A stretch of 64,000 nucleotides of DNA, taken from Phycisphaerae bacterium. GTDB lineage: Bacteria > Planctomycetota > Phycisphaerae > UBA1845 > CAIVHJ01. The notes under the pieces were generated by a model. That model saw nothing but the letters and a program-made list of their open reading frames with translations. It searched no databases and was not told the DNA's origin. The position numbers were made by a program, and so were the translations under genes. Location: positions 26,105 to 90,104 of the forward strand of contig JAJVHX010000002.1 of the NCBI GenBank assembly GCA_022072405.1, read 5' to 3'. Below are positions 34,853 to 43,894 of this stretch, in pieces; positions within the stretch are counted from its first letter, which is position 1; every line of letters starts with the position of its first letter.

Positions 34853-35533
34853 TCAGGATTCTCCGGTATCGGGATTGACCGGGGGAAGGGCGGTGCGGCC
34901 CCGGCGGGCGCGCAGCACTTCGATGATCAGCGGCAGCACCGACACGAAAATGATGCCCAGCACCACCAGTGAGAAATTCTTGCGGACGATCTCCAGCCCG
35001 CCGAAGAAGTAGCCCGCCGCCAGGCACAGCGTCACCCAGAGCAATCCGCCGGCGATGTTGAAGATCAGAAAACGGGAATAGGTCATGGCGCCCAGACCGG
35101 CTACGAACGGCGCGAAGGTGCGCACGATAGGAATGAAGCGGGCCAGGATGATCGTCTTGCCGCCATATTTTTCAAAGAAATAATGGGTGCGGTCGAGATG
35201 TTCCTTTTTCAGCAACCGCCCGCCGCGGGCCTTGAGTAGATACTGGCCGAAATATTTTCCGATCCAGTAATTGACCGTGTCACCGGCAATCGCGGCCACG
35301 CTGAGCAGCAACCAGAGCAGATCGATGCGCAATGAACCGCTCGTGCCTGATAACGCTCCAGCGGTAAAGAGCATCGTGTCACCCGGCAGGATCGGCGTGA
35401 AGACCAGTCCGGTTTCCGCGAAAACAATCAGCGTCAATATCAGGTAGGTCCAGGCGCCATAATCCCGAATAAAGCTATCGAGATGCTGGTCGAAATGCAG
35501 AATGAAATCGATCAACTGTTGAACAACTTCCAT
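34853..35533 (-). CDS. DedA-family membrane protein
   Basis: 226 residues. DedA/SNARE-associated fold, with membrane segments at about 25-50, 55-70, 140-165 and 175-195. The conserved reentrant motif is complete: FEKYGGKTIILARFIPIVRTFAPFVAG with the essential Glu and Arg residues, and an EETGLV-like FAETGLVFTPILPGDT stretch. DedA proteins are undecaprenyl-phosphate or lipid flippases in several bacteria. The stop lies 4 bases from the start of the DevC-type permease, suggesting one operon. Confidence 0.92.
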   Translation of the reverse strand: MEVVQQLIDFILHFDQHLDSFIRDYGAWTYLILTLIVFAETGLVFTPILPGDTMLFTAGALSGTSGSLRIDLLWLLLSVAAIAGDTVNYWIGKYFGQYLLKARGGRLLKKEHLDRTHYFFEKYGGKTIILARFIPIVRTFAPFVAGLGAMTYSRFLIFNIAGGLLWVTLCLAAGYFFGGLEIVRKNFSLVVLGIIFVSVLPLIIEVLRARRGRTALPPVNPDTGES

Positions 35534-35613
35534 GCGGTACCTGCCTGAAGTATGAATGACCGGGCCACATTATAGAGAATCAGAACGCCGATGGACAATT
35601 GGATATAGCTGGT

Positions 35614-35704
35614 GGGTACTGATTAAGTTTGAAACTAATTCAATCACAAAACCAGGAAGATCGCTCCCTGACGGTCGCGGCTGGGTGAAACTTTACCGGT
35701 GTCG
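35614..35704. repeat. Palindromic element with terminal inverted repeats
   Basis: Ends GGTACTGATTAAGTTT and AAACTTTACCGGTGTC are inverted. The centre CGCTCCCTGACGGTCGCGGC is close to that of the 40731 copy. Confidence 0.75.
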
Positions 35705-35713
35705 ATTGGCGGG

Positions 35714-36655
35714 TCAGGGGTGCGTTGATTCGTGATCATGGTCGTGGTCAGCAACGTGCTCGGGGACGTTTTCAATCGGGTTCGTGGCCGTGTGGGCCGG
35801 ATCGGTTTCGTGAGTATGATGGGCGTGGGGTGGTTCCAGCAGATGGGTGACCAGCATCACGCCCAGACCCAGAAACAAGGCTCCGGTCAGCAGGTGGCGA
35901 TCATGCTTATGGAAGTGCAATTCCGGCAGTAAATCAGTCAGGGCGATCGAACAGAAGATGCCCGCGCTGAAAGCCAGCGTATAACCGAGATAGCTGGATT
36001 GGGCGGCGGTAGAGATAACCTCTTGGCTCAGACTATACAGCAGAACACCAATGGGGACCAGGGCGGCATATCCGATCTGCACACCCCAGAAACGCGGTTT
36101 GCTGGTCTGGTTTTTTATCAGTAATACAGCGACCGACAACCCGTCCATCGGCTTATGAATCAGTATGGAGATTAGTACAGAATATACCAGTGTGTGATCG
36201 AGACTGGGCGCGTTGAGCGCGGCACCTAAGGCGACCCCATCGAGCAGGGAATGTACGGAGAGCGCCAGTATGGCGATCAGGTTGCTGAGGATCGGGGCCG
36301 CAGTTCCGATCTGTTGTTCGGCGGCATGAGTATGATCGTGATGATGGTCGTGATGATCATGGTCATGGTGGTGATCGGTCGGGGATTCGGAGATGATATG
36401 CTCTGCCTCATGGCTGTGCGGCGCGACGTAGCGTTGCAGCAGGAACACCAGCATGATGCCGATGACAAAGGGGATGCCGAATTCTTCGTCGATCAGGTGG
36501 GTGGCTTCAGGCAGCAGGTGGAATGCAGCGGCTCCGAGCAGCGCCCCCGCCGCCAGACTCAGATAGATCTGCAGCCGCGAATGGGAGAGCCGCGTCCAGA
36601 GTGGAATGGCTGCTCCCAGCAGGGAAACCACCATGACCAGCAGAGCGAAGAGCAT
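35714..36655 (-). CDS. ZIP-family divalent metal transporter
   Basis: 313 residues, about eight membrane helices. Between helices 3 and 4 is a His-rich cytosolic loop (DHHHDHDHHDHHHDHTHAAE), and helices 4-5 carry HSLLDGVALGAAL and IHKPMDGLSVAVLL, the ZIP metal-binding signatures. A second His-rich segment ends the protein (HHTHETDP...DHDHDHESTHP). It likely imports zinc or a similar metal. GAGGTGG precedes ATG 36655. No Zur-like site was recognised. Confidence 0.93.
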   Translation of the reverse strand: MLFALLVMVVSLLGAAIPLWTRLSHSRLQIYLSLAAGALLGAAAFHLLPEATHLIDEEFGIPFVIGIMLVFLLQRYVAPHSHEAEHIISESPTDHHHDHDHHDHHHDHTHAAEQQIGTAAPILSNLIAILALSVHSLLDGVALGAALNAPSLDHTLVYSVLISILIHKPMDGLSVAVLLIKNQTSKPRFWGVQIGYAALVPIGVLLYSLSQEVISTAAQSSYLGYTLAFSAGIFCSIALTDLLPELHFHKHDRHLLTGALFLGLGVMLVTHLLEPPHAHHTHETDPAHTATNPIENVPEHVADHDHDHESTHP

Positions 36656-36871
36656 GAACCACCTCAGAGAGTAATACAGTGTACTACGATACTCAGATGC
36701 GTCAAGTTCGATTTGAAGGTGAGAAATATTCCGGCCTTGGGTTTCAGTAAACGTAACGCGCTGTTATGGATGGAGTTAAGAATGATGGCTCGAATTGACA
36801 GCTTTAGTCAGGGGGTCTAGTATCCGAAGTTTATGTAATAGCTGAAGATAGGTGCGGTAACGGATTAAAGG

Positions 36872-38368
36872 ATGATTGGCGTGAGTTCGGAACTGATCGG
36901 ATTAGCGGAACGTTTGGGCGGGCAGCGGGTGCTCCTGGTCGGGGATGTGATGCTCGATCGTTATATCTATGGCGATGCGGAACGGATCAGCCCGGAGGCG
37001 CCCGTGCCGGTATTACGGGCGGTGGATCAGCAGGTACGAGTCGGTGGGGCGGGCAGTGTGGCGGCCAATCTGCTGGCTCTGGGTGTTGAAGTGATCTGTT
37101 GCGGCGTGGTGGGTGATGATGCCTCCGGAGCCAAACTGCTGGAACTGCTGCAATCGCAGGGAGCCAATTGCAGCGGTATTTTGAAAGTGCCCAGCCGGCC
37201 GACGACCACCAAGACGCGATTTATCGGTCTCGCCCAGCATCGCCATCGGCAGCAGATGCTGCGCTTTGATGAAGAGGATACCACCCCGATCAACGACAAG
37301 CAGCTGGACTATCTCGGCAAGGTGATCGACAAGGTGATCGACAAGGTGGACGTGGTGTGTATCGAGGATTACAACAAAGGGTTGCTGGGCAGCGGGCTGG
37401 CGGAGCTGGTCACCCGGCGCGCTCGCACCATGGGAAAACCGGTGCTGGTCGATCCGGCGCCGATCAGCAACTATGAGCGTTATCGCGGTACGACGCTGCT
37501 GACCCCGAATCGGCTGGAGCTGGCTACGGCGGTGGGTCGGCGGATGACGAGTCTGGAGGAGATGGGCCTCGCCGGTGTGGAGCTGATCCAGCAACTCGAA
37601 TTGCAGGCACTGGTGGTGACGGTGGATAAGGAAGGGGCAGTGCTTTGCCAGGCGGATGGTTCGTTTGAGCATATTCCGACCCGGCCACGGGCCGTCTATG
37701 ACAATACCGGTGCGGGTGATGCGGTTCTGGCGATGCTGGCGGCGGCGCTGGCGGCGAAGGCGAATCTGCAGCAGGCGGTGCAGATGGCCAATATCGCCGG
37801 CGGGCTGGAGGTCGAAAAATTCGGGTGCGTGCCGATTCTGAAAGAGGAAGTGCTGGCGGATCTGCGACTGGAGCATCGTCGGCAGGTGGGTAAGATGCGG
37901 ACGCTGGAGCAGTTGCTCAGCGAGCTGCAGTTGCGGCGCGATCGAGGGGAAAGCGTGGTTTTTACCAATGGGTGTTTCGACCTGCTGCATCGCGGTCATG
38001 TGGAGTATCTGCGGGAGGCGGCGGAACTGGCGGATATTCTGGTAATCGGCCTGAACACCGATGCCTCGGTGCAGCGGCAGCTCAAGGGACCGGAACGGCC
38101 GGTTGTGAAGGAGGATGATCGGGCGGCGCTGCTGAGCGCACTGGAGGCGGTTGATTACGTGGTGTTCTTTGATGAGGACACCCCGGCGAAATTGATCGAG
38201 GCGATTCGACCCAATGTGCTGGCCAAGGGGGCGGACTGGGCGAACCGGGGTGTGGTCGGGTCGGAACTGGTCGAGTCGTATGGCGGGCGGGTGGAGCTGA
38301 TCACGCTGCGAGAAGGTTACAGCACCACCGCGTTGATTGAACGTATCCGGCGAGGCCGACACGGATGA
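36872..38368 (+). CDS. hldE: Bifunctional heptose 7-phosphate kinase / heptose 1-phosphate adenylyltransferase
   Basis: 498 residues. The N-terminal 330 residues form a PfkB/ribokinase-fold kinase: LLVGDVMLDRYIYGDAERISPEAPVPVL, then RVGGAGSVAANL and the catalytic NTGAGDAVLA. The C-terminal 150 residues are a nucleotidyltransferase with GCFDLLHRGHVEYL and KGADWANRGVVGSE. Together they take heptose 7-phosphate to ADP-heptose, for lipopolysaccharide core or other glycans. Start may be GTG 36881, where AAAGGA has better spacing. A SIMPL-like gene overlaps its stop by 4 bases and gmhA follows. Confidence 0.96.
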   Translation: MIGVSSELIGLAERLGGQRVLLVGDVMLDRYIYGDAERISPEAPVPVLRAVDQQVRVGGAGSVAANLLALGVEVICCGVVGDDASGAKLLELLQSQGANCSGILKVPSRPTTTKTRFIGLAQHRHRQQMLRFDEEDTTPINDKQLDYLGKVIDKVIDKVDVVCIEDYNKGLLGSGLAELVTRRARTMGKPVLVDPAPISNYERYRGTTLLTPNRLELATAVGRRMTSLEEMGLAGVELIQQLELQALVVTVDKEGAVLCQADGSFEHIPTRPRAVYDNTGAGDAVLAMLAAALAAKANLQQAVQMANIAGGLEVEKFGCVPILKEEVLADLRLEHRRQVGKMRTLEQLLSELQLRRDRGESVVFTNGCFDLLHRGHVEYLREAAELADILVIGLNTDASVQRQLKGPERPVVKEDDRAALLSALEAVDYVVFFDEDTPAKLIEAIRPNVLAKGADWANRGVVGSELVESYGGRVELITLREGYSTTALIERIRRGRHG

Positions 38369-39003
38369 ATTTTCCAACGCTCGAGCCGCAGAAGTATATC
38401 GAAGTGCTGGGCAGTGCCCGGTACGATGACCCGGTCTATCGCCAGGTGGTGCTGATCGAACTGGCGGCCGAGGGGGCGGAGCTGCAATCGTCGATGCTGC
38501 GGCTGGGCGAACTGGTGCGCGGTGTGGTGGACAAACTGCTTGGGGAGGGCATTCGCCGCGATGAATTGACCGATGGCGGAACCGAGATTTTGCCGAACGA
38601 GCTGGAGGATGAAAACCGCCGCCATGTGGTGTGTCGCCTGATGGTGCGCTGTACCGACTGGCAGCGGATGGCGACGGGGCTGGTGGCGGTGGAGCAGATG
38701 AAGCCGTCGCCGGAAGAGTCGAAGATTATCTTTCAATCGCTGCCGGCGGAGTATGAGGAGGATGTGGAGCGTTTGAACACGGCCCGGCGGGAAGCGATGG
38801 CCGACGCCACGCAGCACGCCCGGGTGATCGCCGAAAAACTGGGCATGATTCTGGGCCAGGCCCAGAGCGTCGAGGAACAATGGCGCCCGCCGCAACCACC
38901 GCCCCTTCCCACCGGCCGGCAACTGGCCCGCGAATGGCCCACCCGCTCGCAATCGGTCCTCTATCGCGTGCGCTTCGCCGTCGCCCCGCCCCGTGAACCA
39001 TAA
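38365..39003 (+). CDS. SIMPL-like (DUF541-like) protein coupled to hldE
   Basis: 212 residues. ATG 38365 overlaps the hldE stop (ATGA), so translation is coupled. Residues 1-150 resemble the SIMPL fold: RYDDPVYRQVVLIELAAEGAELQ at the start and the helix ADATQHARVIAEKLGMILGQAQSVEE, which is the typical SIMPL core, then a Pro-rich end. There is no signal peptide, unlike most SIMPL proteins. Its link to heptose synthesis is unknown and suggested only by position. Confidence 0.7.
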   Translation: MNFPTLEPQKYIEVLGSARYDDPVYRQVVLIELAAEGAELQSSMLRLGELVRGVVDKLLGEGIRRDELTDGGTEILPNELEDENRRHVVCRLMVRCTDWQRMATGLVAVEQMKPSPEESKIIFQSLPAEYEEDVERLNTARREAMADATQHARVIAEKLGMILGQAQSVEEQWRPPQPPPLPTGRQLAREWPTRSQSVLYRVRFAVAPPREP

Positions 39004-39110
39004 AGCCATTGAATTTGGATTTGCACCCGTGCCGATGCGCGGTTGGTCACTCATTATTCTTAATTGGTAGTTTATGTGACAAGTCCAGATGCGGGGATTA
39101 AGCTATAGAT

Positions 39111-39695
39111 ATGGAATCTATTGAAAAAATCAAAGCTCATATTCAAAGTCATCTGGCGGTGGCTGCGGAATTGGAGCAGTCGGCGGCGGTGATCGCGCAG
39201 TCGGCGGCGGTGTTGATCAAGGCGTTGGCGGCGGGGCGGCGGGTCTATGTACTGGGGAATGGGGGCAGCGCGGCGGATGCGCAGCATATCGCCGCCGAGC
39301 TAATAGGGCGATTCAAGGCGAAGGGGCGACGAGCGCTGCCGGCGGTGGCGCTGACGACCGATACCTCCAACCTGACGGCCATCGGGAATGATTTTGGATT
39401 TGACGCTGTTTTCAAGCGGCAGGTGGAAGCGCTGGTACAGCCGGGTGACGTGGTCTGGGCGCTGAGTGTATCGGGGCAATCACCGAACGTGATCGCCGCA
39501 GTGGAAGAGGCCAAGCGTCGCGGGGCGCGGATTATCGGATTCACCGGTCAGCAGGGTGCGGCGCTGAAAGCGCTCTGCGAGGTGTGTCTGATGAGTGCCC
39601 ATACCGAGAGTGACCGGGTGCAGGAGGTGCACCAGTTGGCATACCATATTATCTGCGGAATCATCGACGAGCATTATTCGAAAAATTGCGAGTAA
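39111..39695 (+). CDS. gmhA: Sedoheptulose 7-phosphate isomerase (SIS domain)
   Basis: 194 residues. SIS sugar-isomerase fold with VYVLGNGGSAADAQHIAAELIGRF, the diagnostic GmhA stretch, TTDTSNLTAIGNDFGFDAVF and WALSVSGQSPNVIAAVEEA. Makes D-glycero-D-manno-heptose 7-phosphate, the HldE substrate. It lies 107 bases after the SIMPL-like gene. No gmhB-type phosphatase is seen between. Confidence 0.94.
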   Translation: MESIEKIKAHIQSHLAVAAELEQSAAVIAQSAAVLIKALAAGRRVYVLGNGGSAADAQHIAAELIGRFKAKGRRALPAVALTTDTSNLTAIGNDFGFDAVFKRQVEALVQPGDVVWALSVSGQSPNVIAAVEEAKRRGARIIGFTGQQGAALKALCEVCLMSAHTESDRVQEVHQLAYHIICGIIDEHYSKNCE

Positions 39696-39696
39696 T

Positions 39697-39745
39697 GGCT
39701 TCGCGCGGGCTGAAGCCCGCGGCTTTTTGAATGGCCAAACAAGTT
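39697..39745 (+). repeat. Palindromic repeat (REP-like)
   Basis: Near-consensus core CGCGCGGGCTGAAGCCCGCG, beginning two bases after the gmhA stop. It could act as a transcript 3' end. Confidence 0.88.
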
Positions 39746-39786
39746 CTTGACTTCCGTGGTCTCATGGAGGTTTACAGGGTTTCATC

Positions 39787-40719
39787 ATGAAAGTATTGAT
39801 TACCGGGTCGAGCGGGCAGATCGGGACGAATGTGGGATTGTCGCTTCTGGAGCGCGGCGATACGGTACAGGGTATCGACAAGCTGAAGAACCGCTGGACC
39901 GAGCGGATTCCAACGACGGTTCTCGATCTCTCCAGATGTAAACCGGGCGACCTGCCGCGCGAGATGAAGTTCGACGTGGTGCTGCACCTTGCGGCCTATG
40001 CCAAGGTGTTCGAACTGGTGGAACATCCCGATCGGGCGATGGAAAACATCACCATGTTGTTTAACACGCTGGACTATTGCCGGCAGACCAAAACGCCGAT
40101 CGTCTTCGGCAGCAGCCGCGAGGTCTATGGCGATATTCACCGCTGGATCACCGATGAGAAGGAAGCGGATTTTGTAGTGGCGGAATCGCCCTACAGCGCC
40201 AGCAAAATCGCCGGTGAAGCGCTGATCTACTCGTATCACGAGTGTTACGGCCTGCCGCACCTGGTTTTTCGTTTTTCGAATGTGTATGGAAAGTATGATT
40301 GCGACATCGACCGGCTGGAACGGGTCATCCCGCTGTTTATCAAGAAAATTGCCGCCGGCGAGCCGATCACGGTATACGGGCCGGACAAAACATTGGACTT
40401 CACCTATGTGGAGGATTGTGCCCAGGGAGTGATCCGCGGGATTGATGCGCTGGTGAACGGGAATATAAAGGCCGAGACGATCAACCTGGCTTATGGTCAG
40501 GGGAACACGTTGCTGGACCTGGTGAACATGATCGGTATGTGTCTGGGCAAATCCGCCCAGGCGACCTTTGAACCGGCGCGGGCCGGCGAAGTGACACGCT
40601 ATGTGGCGGATATCACCGCCGCCAAGCAACTGCTGGGCTATCAACCCACCACGCCGCTTTCCGGCGGTCTGCCCAGGTCGATCGCCTGGCAGCGCGAGCA
40701 CGGATACCTGAAGTTTTAG
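39787..40719 (+). CDS. NAD-dependent sugar epimerase/dehydratase
   Basis: 310 residues, extended short-chain dehydrogenase: GSSGQIGTNVG (NAD binding) at residues 7-17, HLAAYAKV, GSSREVYG and the catalytic YSASK. Substrate-domain features (FSNVYGKYD, TYVEDCAQGVIRG) fit nucleotide-sugar epimerases. In a cluster with hldE and gmhA it might act on a heptose or other glycan precursor, but it is not the typical HldD, so I give no gene symbol. Likely expressed with the cluster, although a palindromic repeat lies in the 91-base gap. Confidence 0.87.
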   Translation: MKVLITGSSGQIGTNVGLSLLERGDTVQGIDKLKNRWTERIPTTVLDLSRCKPGDLPREMKFDVVLHLAAYAKVFELVEHPDRAMENITMLFNTLDYCRQTKTPIVFGSSREVYGDIHRWITDEKEADFVVAESPYSASKIAGEALIYSYHECYGLPHLVFRFSNVYGKYDCDIDRLERVIPLFIKKIAAGEPITVYGPDKTLDFTYVEDCAQGVIRGIDALVNGNIKAETINLAYGQGNTLLDLVNMIGMCLGKSAQATFEPARAGEVTRYVADITAAKQLLGYQPTTPLSGGLPRSIAWQREHGYLKF

Positions 40720-40730
40720 AGCGAATATTG

Positions 40731-40832
40731 TCATGAGGTACTGGTAAAGTTTGAACCAAAATTCAAACAAACCATTTTGAAAACCGCTCCTTTACGGTTA
40801 CGGCTCGGTGAAACTTTACCAATACCTGTCAT
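40731..40832. repeat. Palindromic element with terminal inverted repeats
   Basis: TCATGAGGTACTGGTAAAGT is inverted as ACTTTACCAATACCTGTCATGA with two extra bases. Inside is CGCTCCTTTACGGTTACGGC, related to the elements at 35614 and 26828. The ends are the best-preserved terminal repeats in this family. Confidence 0.82.
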
Positions 40833-40929
40833 GAAGTGGCGTCCGGCCTCTTTGCCGGCCGGTTGATGGTCGGCGCGGGGATTGATGGTTACCGGATATT
40901 TACAGAGCAGGTTTGGTTTATTATGACCA

Positions 40930-42498
40930 CTAGTTGTTCGGGGGCTGGATTTTGACATGACGGCCGCATTTTTTGCAACTGGCGGCGGGGGCGCTGAAGC
41001 TGGGGCTGAGCTGGACCACACCTCCGCAGGGGCACTGGAAGGATTCCCATCCGGCAGTGCGACGTTGATAGGAAACGGCAAAGGCGGCGGGAATAGTGTC
41101 CGAGCGGGCTGATGCCCGCGACTCGGAGGAGATATTCTGAGCATCATCGTTAATCGTGGCGCGGGGTAGTTCATGGACCAGTCCACAACGGGGGCAGGTG
41201 AAGCGTTCTTTTTTGAAATTAACCGGCAGCTTGATTTTCAGCCCGCACCCACAGGCCACCGGAATCACGCCGCCGCTGACCACATCGAGCAGGTCGGCCA
41301 CCTGTTGGCTGCGGACGATGGGGTCGGCGGAGAGTTCCTCGGTTGAGGCGGAGCGGGCGGGCAACTGCTCGGCCGATTTCAATGTGGCAGCATCGAGGCA
41401 GTGATTTTTCTGGCCATGGACCTGGCGAAATGCCTGTTCGTAGTCGTAGAGACCCGCCTGGCCGCCCATGCTGAGCAGAATCCTGATGCGTTCCTCAGTA
41501 GGCGGGTGAGTGGCGAAGAGGCTGAAGGCCGCTGCCTGATGCAGCGGGTTGATGATGAACATCGGAGCCACCGCCCGATTCACACCGGTCCAGCGGGTGG
41601 TGTAGTCGGTGATTTTTTTCAGGGCGCCGGCCAGGCCGGGGGGATAGCGGGTGAACTGGGCGGCGGAGGCATCGGCCAGATATTCGCGGCGGCGGCTGCA
41701 GGCGAGATAGAGCATCTGGGCTACCAGAGGGGCTAGTATCGCCACCAGAATGGCGACAGCGAGAAGAATGAGTTGAGCCTGACCGCCGCCTTTACTGTCG
41801 GATCGGCGCTGCGACCCGCCATATCGAAACGAACGCCAGAAAATATCAGAGATCAATACAATCGCACCGACCAGCACGCCGGCGAGGGTCATAAAGCGGA
41901 TATCGAGATTTTTAATATGGCCGATCTCATGGGCGATGACACCCTGCAGCTCGTCGCGATTAAGTCTTTTCAGCAACCCGGCGGTCACCGCGACGACGGC
42001 GTGGCGGGGGTCCCGGCCGGCGGCGAAGGCGTTGGGGGAATGTTCGTTGATGATGCAGACCCGCGGTACGGTAGGCAGCCCGGCGGCGATGCTCATTTCC
42101 TCGACTACGTTATAGAGCTGCGGAGCGGATTCTTTGGCGATCGGGAACGCGCCGACCGTGCTGAGTAATATGCTGTCACCGCTGATGAAGGCGACGATGA
42201 TCATGATCAGCCAGATCATCGCGGCGATCACCATGCCGATCAAGCCGCTGCGCCATGATTCGCGCAAGGCCATGGTGAGCTGCTGGCCGATCGAGAGCAC
42301 CGGTCGAATGCTGGTTTCTGGTTCGGGGGTGGTCAGGCTCTCGTAGTAATCGGTCGTGGTGGAGAAATCGGCCTGGTGGTAGTTCAGCTCAAAGTGAACG
42401 ACGGCGCCGATGAGATAGCCGAGGGCGAGCAGCAGCAGTCCCAGCATCATCAGCAGGATCAGCGAGCGGCGGCGATTTCTTTGAATGGCGGCCCACAT
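40930..42498 (-). CDS. HtpX-like M48 metalloprotease with C-terminal zinc ribbons
   Basis: 522 residues. Two N-terminal helices (residues 14-35 and 85-107), then an M48 domain with HEIGH at 190-194 after GRDPRHAVVAVTAGLL, more membrane helices and the third zinc ligand in SRRREYLADASAAQF. The C-terminal 110 residues have two ribbon-like Cys pairs (CGCGLKIKLP...CPRCGLVH and CPCGG...CKKCGRHV). Between them a palindromic repeat copy encodes SSESRASARSDT in frame. It is the third gene of a zinc-ribbon/LemA/M48 set. LemA and HtpX-like proteases are often paired; a membrane quality-control role is inferred. Confidence 0.88.
   Translation of the reverse strand: MWAAIQRNRRRSLILLMMLGLLLLALGYLIGAVVHFELNYHQADFSTTTDYYESLTTPEPETSIRPVLSIGQQLTMALRESWRSGLIGMVIAAMIWLIMIIVAFISGDSILLSTVGAFPIAKESAPQLYNVVEEMSIAAGLPTVPRVCIINEHSPNAFAAGRDPRHAVVAVTAGLLKRLNRDELQGVIAHEIGHIKNLDIRFMTLAGVLVGAIVLISDIFWRSFRYGGSQRRSDSKGGGQAQLILLAVAILVAILAPLVAQMLYLACSRRREYLADASAAQFTRYPPGLAGALKKITDYTTRWTGVNRAVAPMFIINPLHQAAAFSLFATHPPTEERIRILLSMGGQAGLYDYEQAFRQVHGQKNHCLDAATLKSAEQLPARSASTEELSADPIVRSQQVADLLDVVSGGVIPVACGCGLKIKLPVNFKKERFTCPRCGLVHELPRATINDDAQNISSESRASARSDTIPAAFAVSYQRRTAGWESFQCPCGGVVQLSPSFSAPAASCKKCGRHVKIQPPNN
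41099..41128 (+). repeat. Palindromic repeat (REP-like) inside the M48 protease gene
   Basis: CGAGCGGGCTGATGCCCGCGACTCG, a variant with extra inverted bases outside the core. Sits in the linker between the two ribbons, in frame. Confidence 0.82.
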
Positions 42499-42556
42499 GG
42501 CGTTGGTGACTCGAATGGAATACCCGTCGCTGGACTATCACGGTACCGTTACTGAT

Positions 42557-42590
42557 GCTCCGCGCGGGTTGAAGCCCGCGGCTCTTTATT
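42557..42590 (+). repeat. Palindromic repeat (REP-like)
   Basis: CGCGCGGGTTGAAGCCCGCG, in the gap between lemA stop and the M48 gene start. Confidence 0.88.
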
Positions 42591-42603
42591 ATTTTCGTAC
42601 CTT

Positions 42604-43164
42604 TCAGCTGAAAGCGACTTTCGGGGCTTCGCGGGCGGCTTCGTCCTTCAGCTCGAAGAATTCTTCGGGTTTGAAGGCGAACATACCCGCCAGCACGTTT
42701 TGCGGGACAGACTGGATTTTGGTGTTGTAGGTCATCACCGAGTCGTTGTAGAACTGGCGGGCGAAGCCGATCTTGTTTTCGGTGCTGGTCAGTTCTTCCT
42801 GCAGGGCGAGGAAGTTGGTATTGGCTTTGAGGTCGGGGTATTGCTCGACGAGCAGCATCAGCCGACCCAAGGCCCCGGAGAGCATCCCTTCGGCGGCGGA
42901 TTTTTCACCGACCGTTTTGGCGCCGACCGCCTGGCTGCGGGCGGCAATCACTTTTTCGAGCGTAGATTTTTCATGGCCGGCGTAACCTTTGACCATCTCC
43001 ACCAGGTTGGGGATCAGGTCGTGGCGGCGTTTTAACTGCACGTCGATCTGGGCCCAGGCGTTCTTCACCGCGTTTCGCAGCTGGATCAGCCCGTTGTACA
43101 TGCCGGCGCCCATGATGAGCAACAGGACGCCTGCAACAATAATGCCAATAGTCAGTGGAGTCAC
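42604..43164 (-). CDS. lemA: LemA family protein
   Basis: 186 residues. An N-terminal membrane helix (IGIIVAGVLLLIMGAGMYNGL), then the LemA helical bundle with VKNAWAQIDVQLKRRHDLIPNLVEMVKGYAGHE, ENKIGFARQFYNDSVMTYNT and the end FKPEEFFELKDEAAREAPKVAF. Its exact biochemical role is unknown. ATG 43164 overlaps the previous stop by 4 bases, and the M48 protease gene follows. Confidence 0.95.
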   Translation of the reverse strand: MTPLTIGIIVAGVLLLIMGAGMYNGLIQLRNAVKNAWAQIDVQLKRRHDLIPNLVEMVKGYAGHEKSTLEKVIAARSQAVGAKTVGEKSAAEGMLSGALGRLMLLVEQYPDLKANTNFLALQEELTSTENKIGFARQFYNDSVMTYNTKIQSVPQNVLAGMFAFKPEEFFELKDEAAREAPKVAFS

Positions 43165-43592
43165 TGGTCAGCTCCTTTCTCGGAGAGTTGGTGACGATAG
43201 AGACCCTGAAGAAAATTGACGACCGGTAGAAAATCGGCATCCTGCCGGTCACCGAACATCTGTACCAGTTGGAGCAACTCACCTCGATCCAGCCACAAGC
43301 CATCACCATGTGGGCAACGATCGATCTGCAGTGGCTGGTTGATACCCGGAGGGGCGGGCAATTTCATCAGTTGCAGTTTACGGCGGCAGCGGACACAGCG
43401 TCGCCGGCCGGTGATCCCGGTCGCGACCGGTCGTAACCAGGGCAACAGCTTCTCGGGCGTTGACCCGGTGATTTCCAGCAGCCATTCCAGTTCGCCGCTA
43501 TCCAGCCAGGTGCCTCTGCAATCGAAGCAATAATCCAGTTCGATGCCTTGCAGTTCGAGAATCGCCAGTGGTTGTTGGCAGTCGGGGCACAT
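43161..43592 (-). CDS. Zinc-ribbon (TFIIB-type) protein
   Basis: 143 residues. The N-terminal ribbon is CPDCQQPL...YCFDCRGTWLDSGEL, the zf-TFIIB pattern with the WLDSGEL motif. A second Cys pair (CVRCRRKLQLMK) and IDRCPHGDGLWLDRGELLQL form a second copy. First gene of the zinc-ribbon/lemA/M48 unit; its function is unknown and the pairing suggests a shared membrane or proteostasis role. Confidence 0.85.
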   Translation of the reverse strand: MCPDCQQPLAILELQGIELDYCFDCRGTWLDSGELEWLLEITGSTPEKLLPWLRPVATGITGRRRCVRCRRKLQLMKLPAPPGINQPLQIDRCPHGDGLWLDRGELLQLVQMFGDRQDADFLPVVNFLQGLYRHQLSEKGADQ

Positions 43593-43894
43593 AAATCAAG
43601 TGAACGAGTCACTACTCCTATATGCTGCTCCGCACGGGCAACAGCCTGCGGCTTTGCTCTATAATCGTTAAGCAGGGACTATTCGATAATTCCCTATGTA
43701 TATTTGAGCATAGGTTTTAACGATTGGAGATGATAAAAGCACGCAAAATCTATAATGGGCGTTCGGGGAACTATACAGATGAAAGGTGGTCTGAACCGCA
43801 GTGGGGCAATGGCTTTGCTTTTGTTGGATATATGTTAAGATTACCGGATTAGCGCGAATTGGGAAAGATGCCCGGCCGGAGAGCAGGAAGAGCT
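43593..43894. other. Intergenic region between divergent genes
   Basis: Holds one worn palindromic repeat (43627-43658) and the promoters of both sides. Nothing else is seen apart from two AT-rich runs. Confidence 0.5.
43627..43658 (+). repeat. Palindromic repeat (REP-like), worn copy
   Basis: CGCACGGGCAACAGCCTGCGGC; loop and arms changed but the register is kept. Confidence 0.65.
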
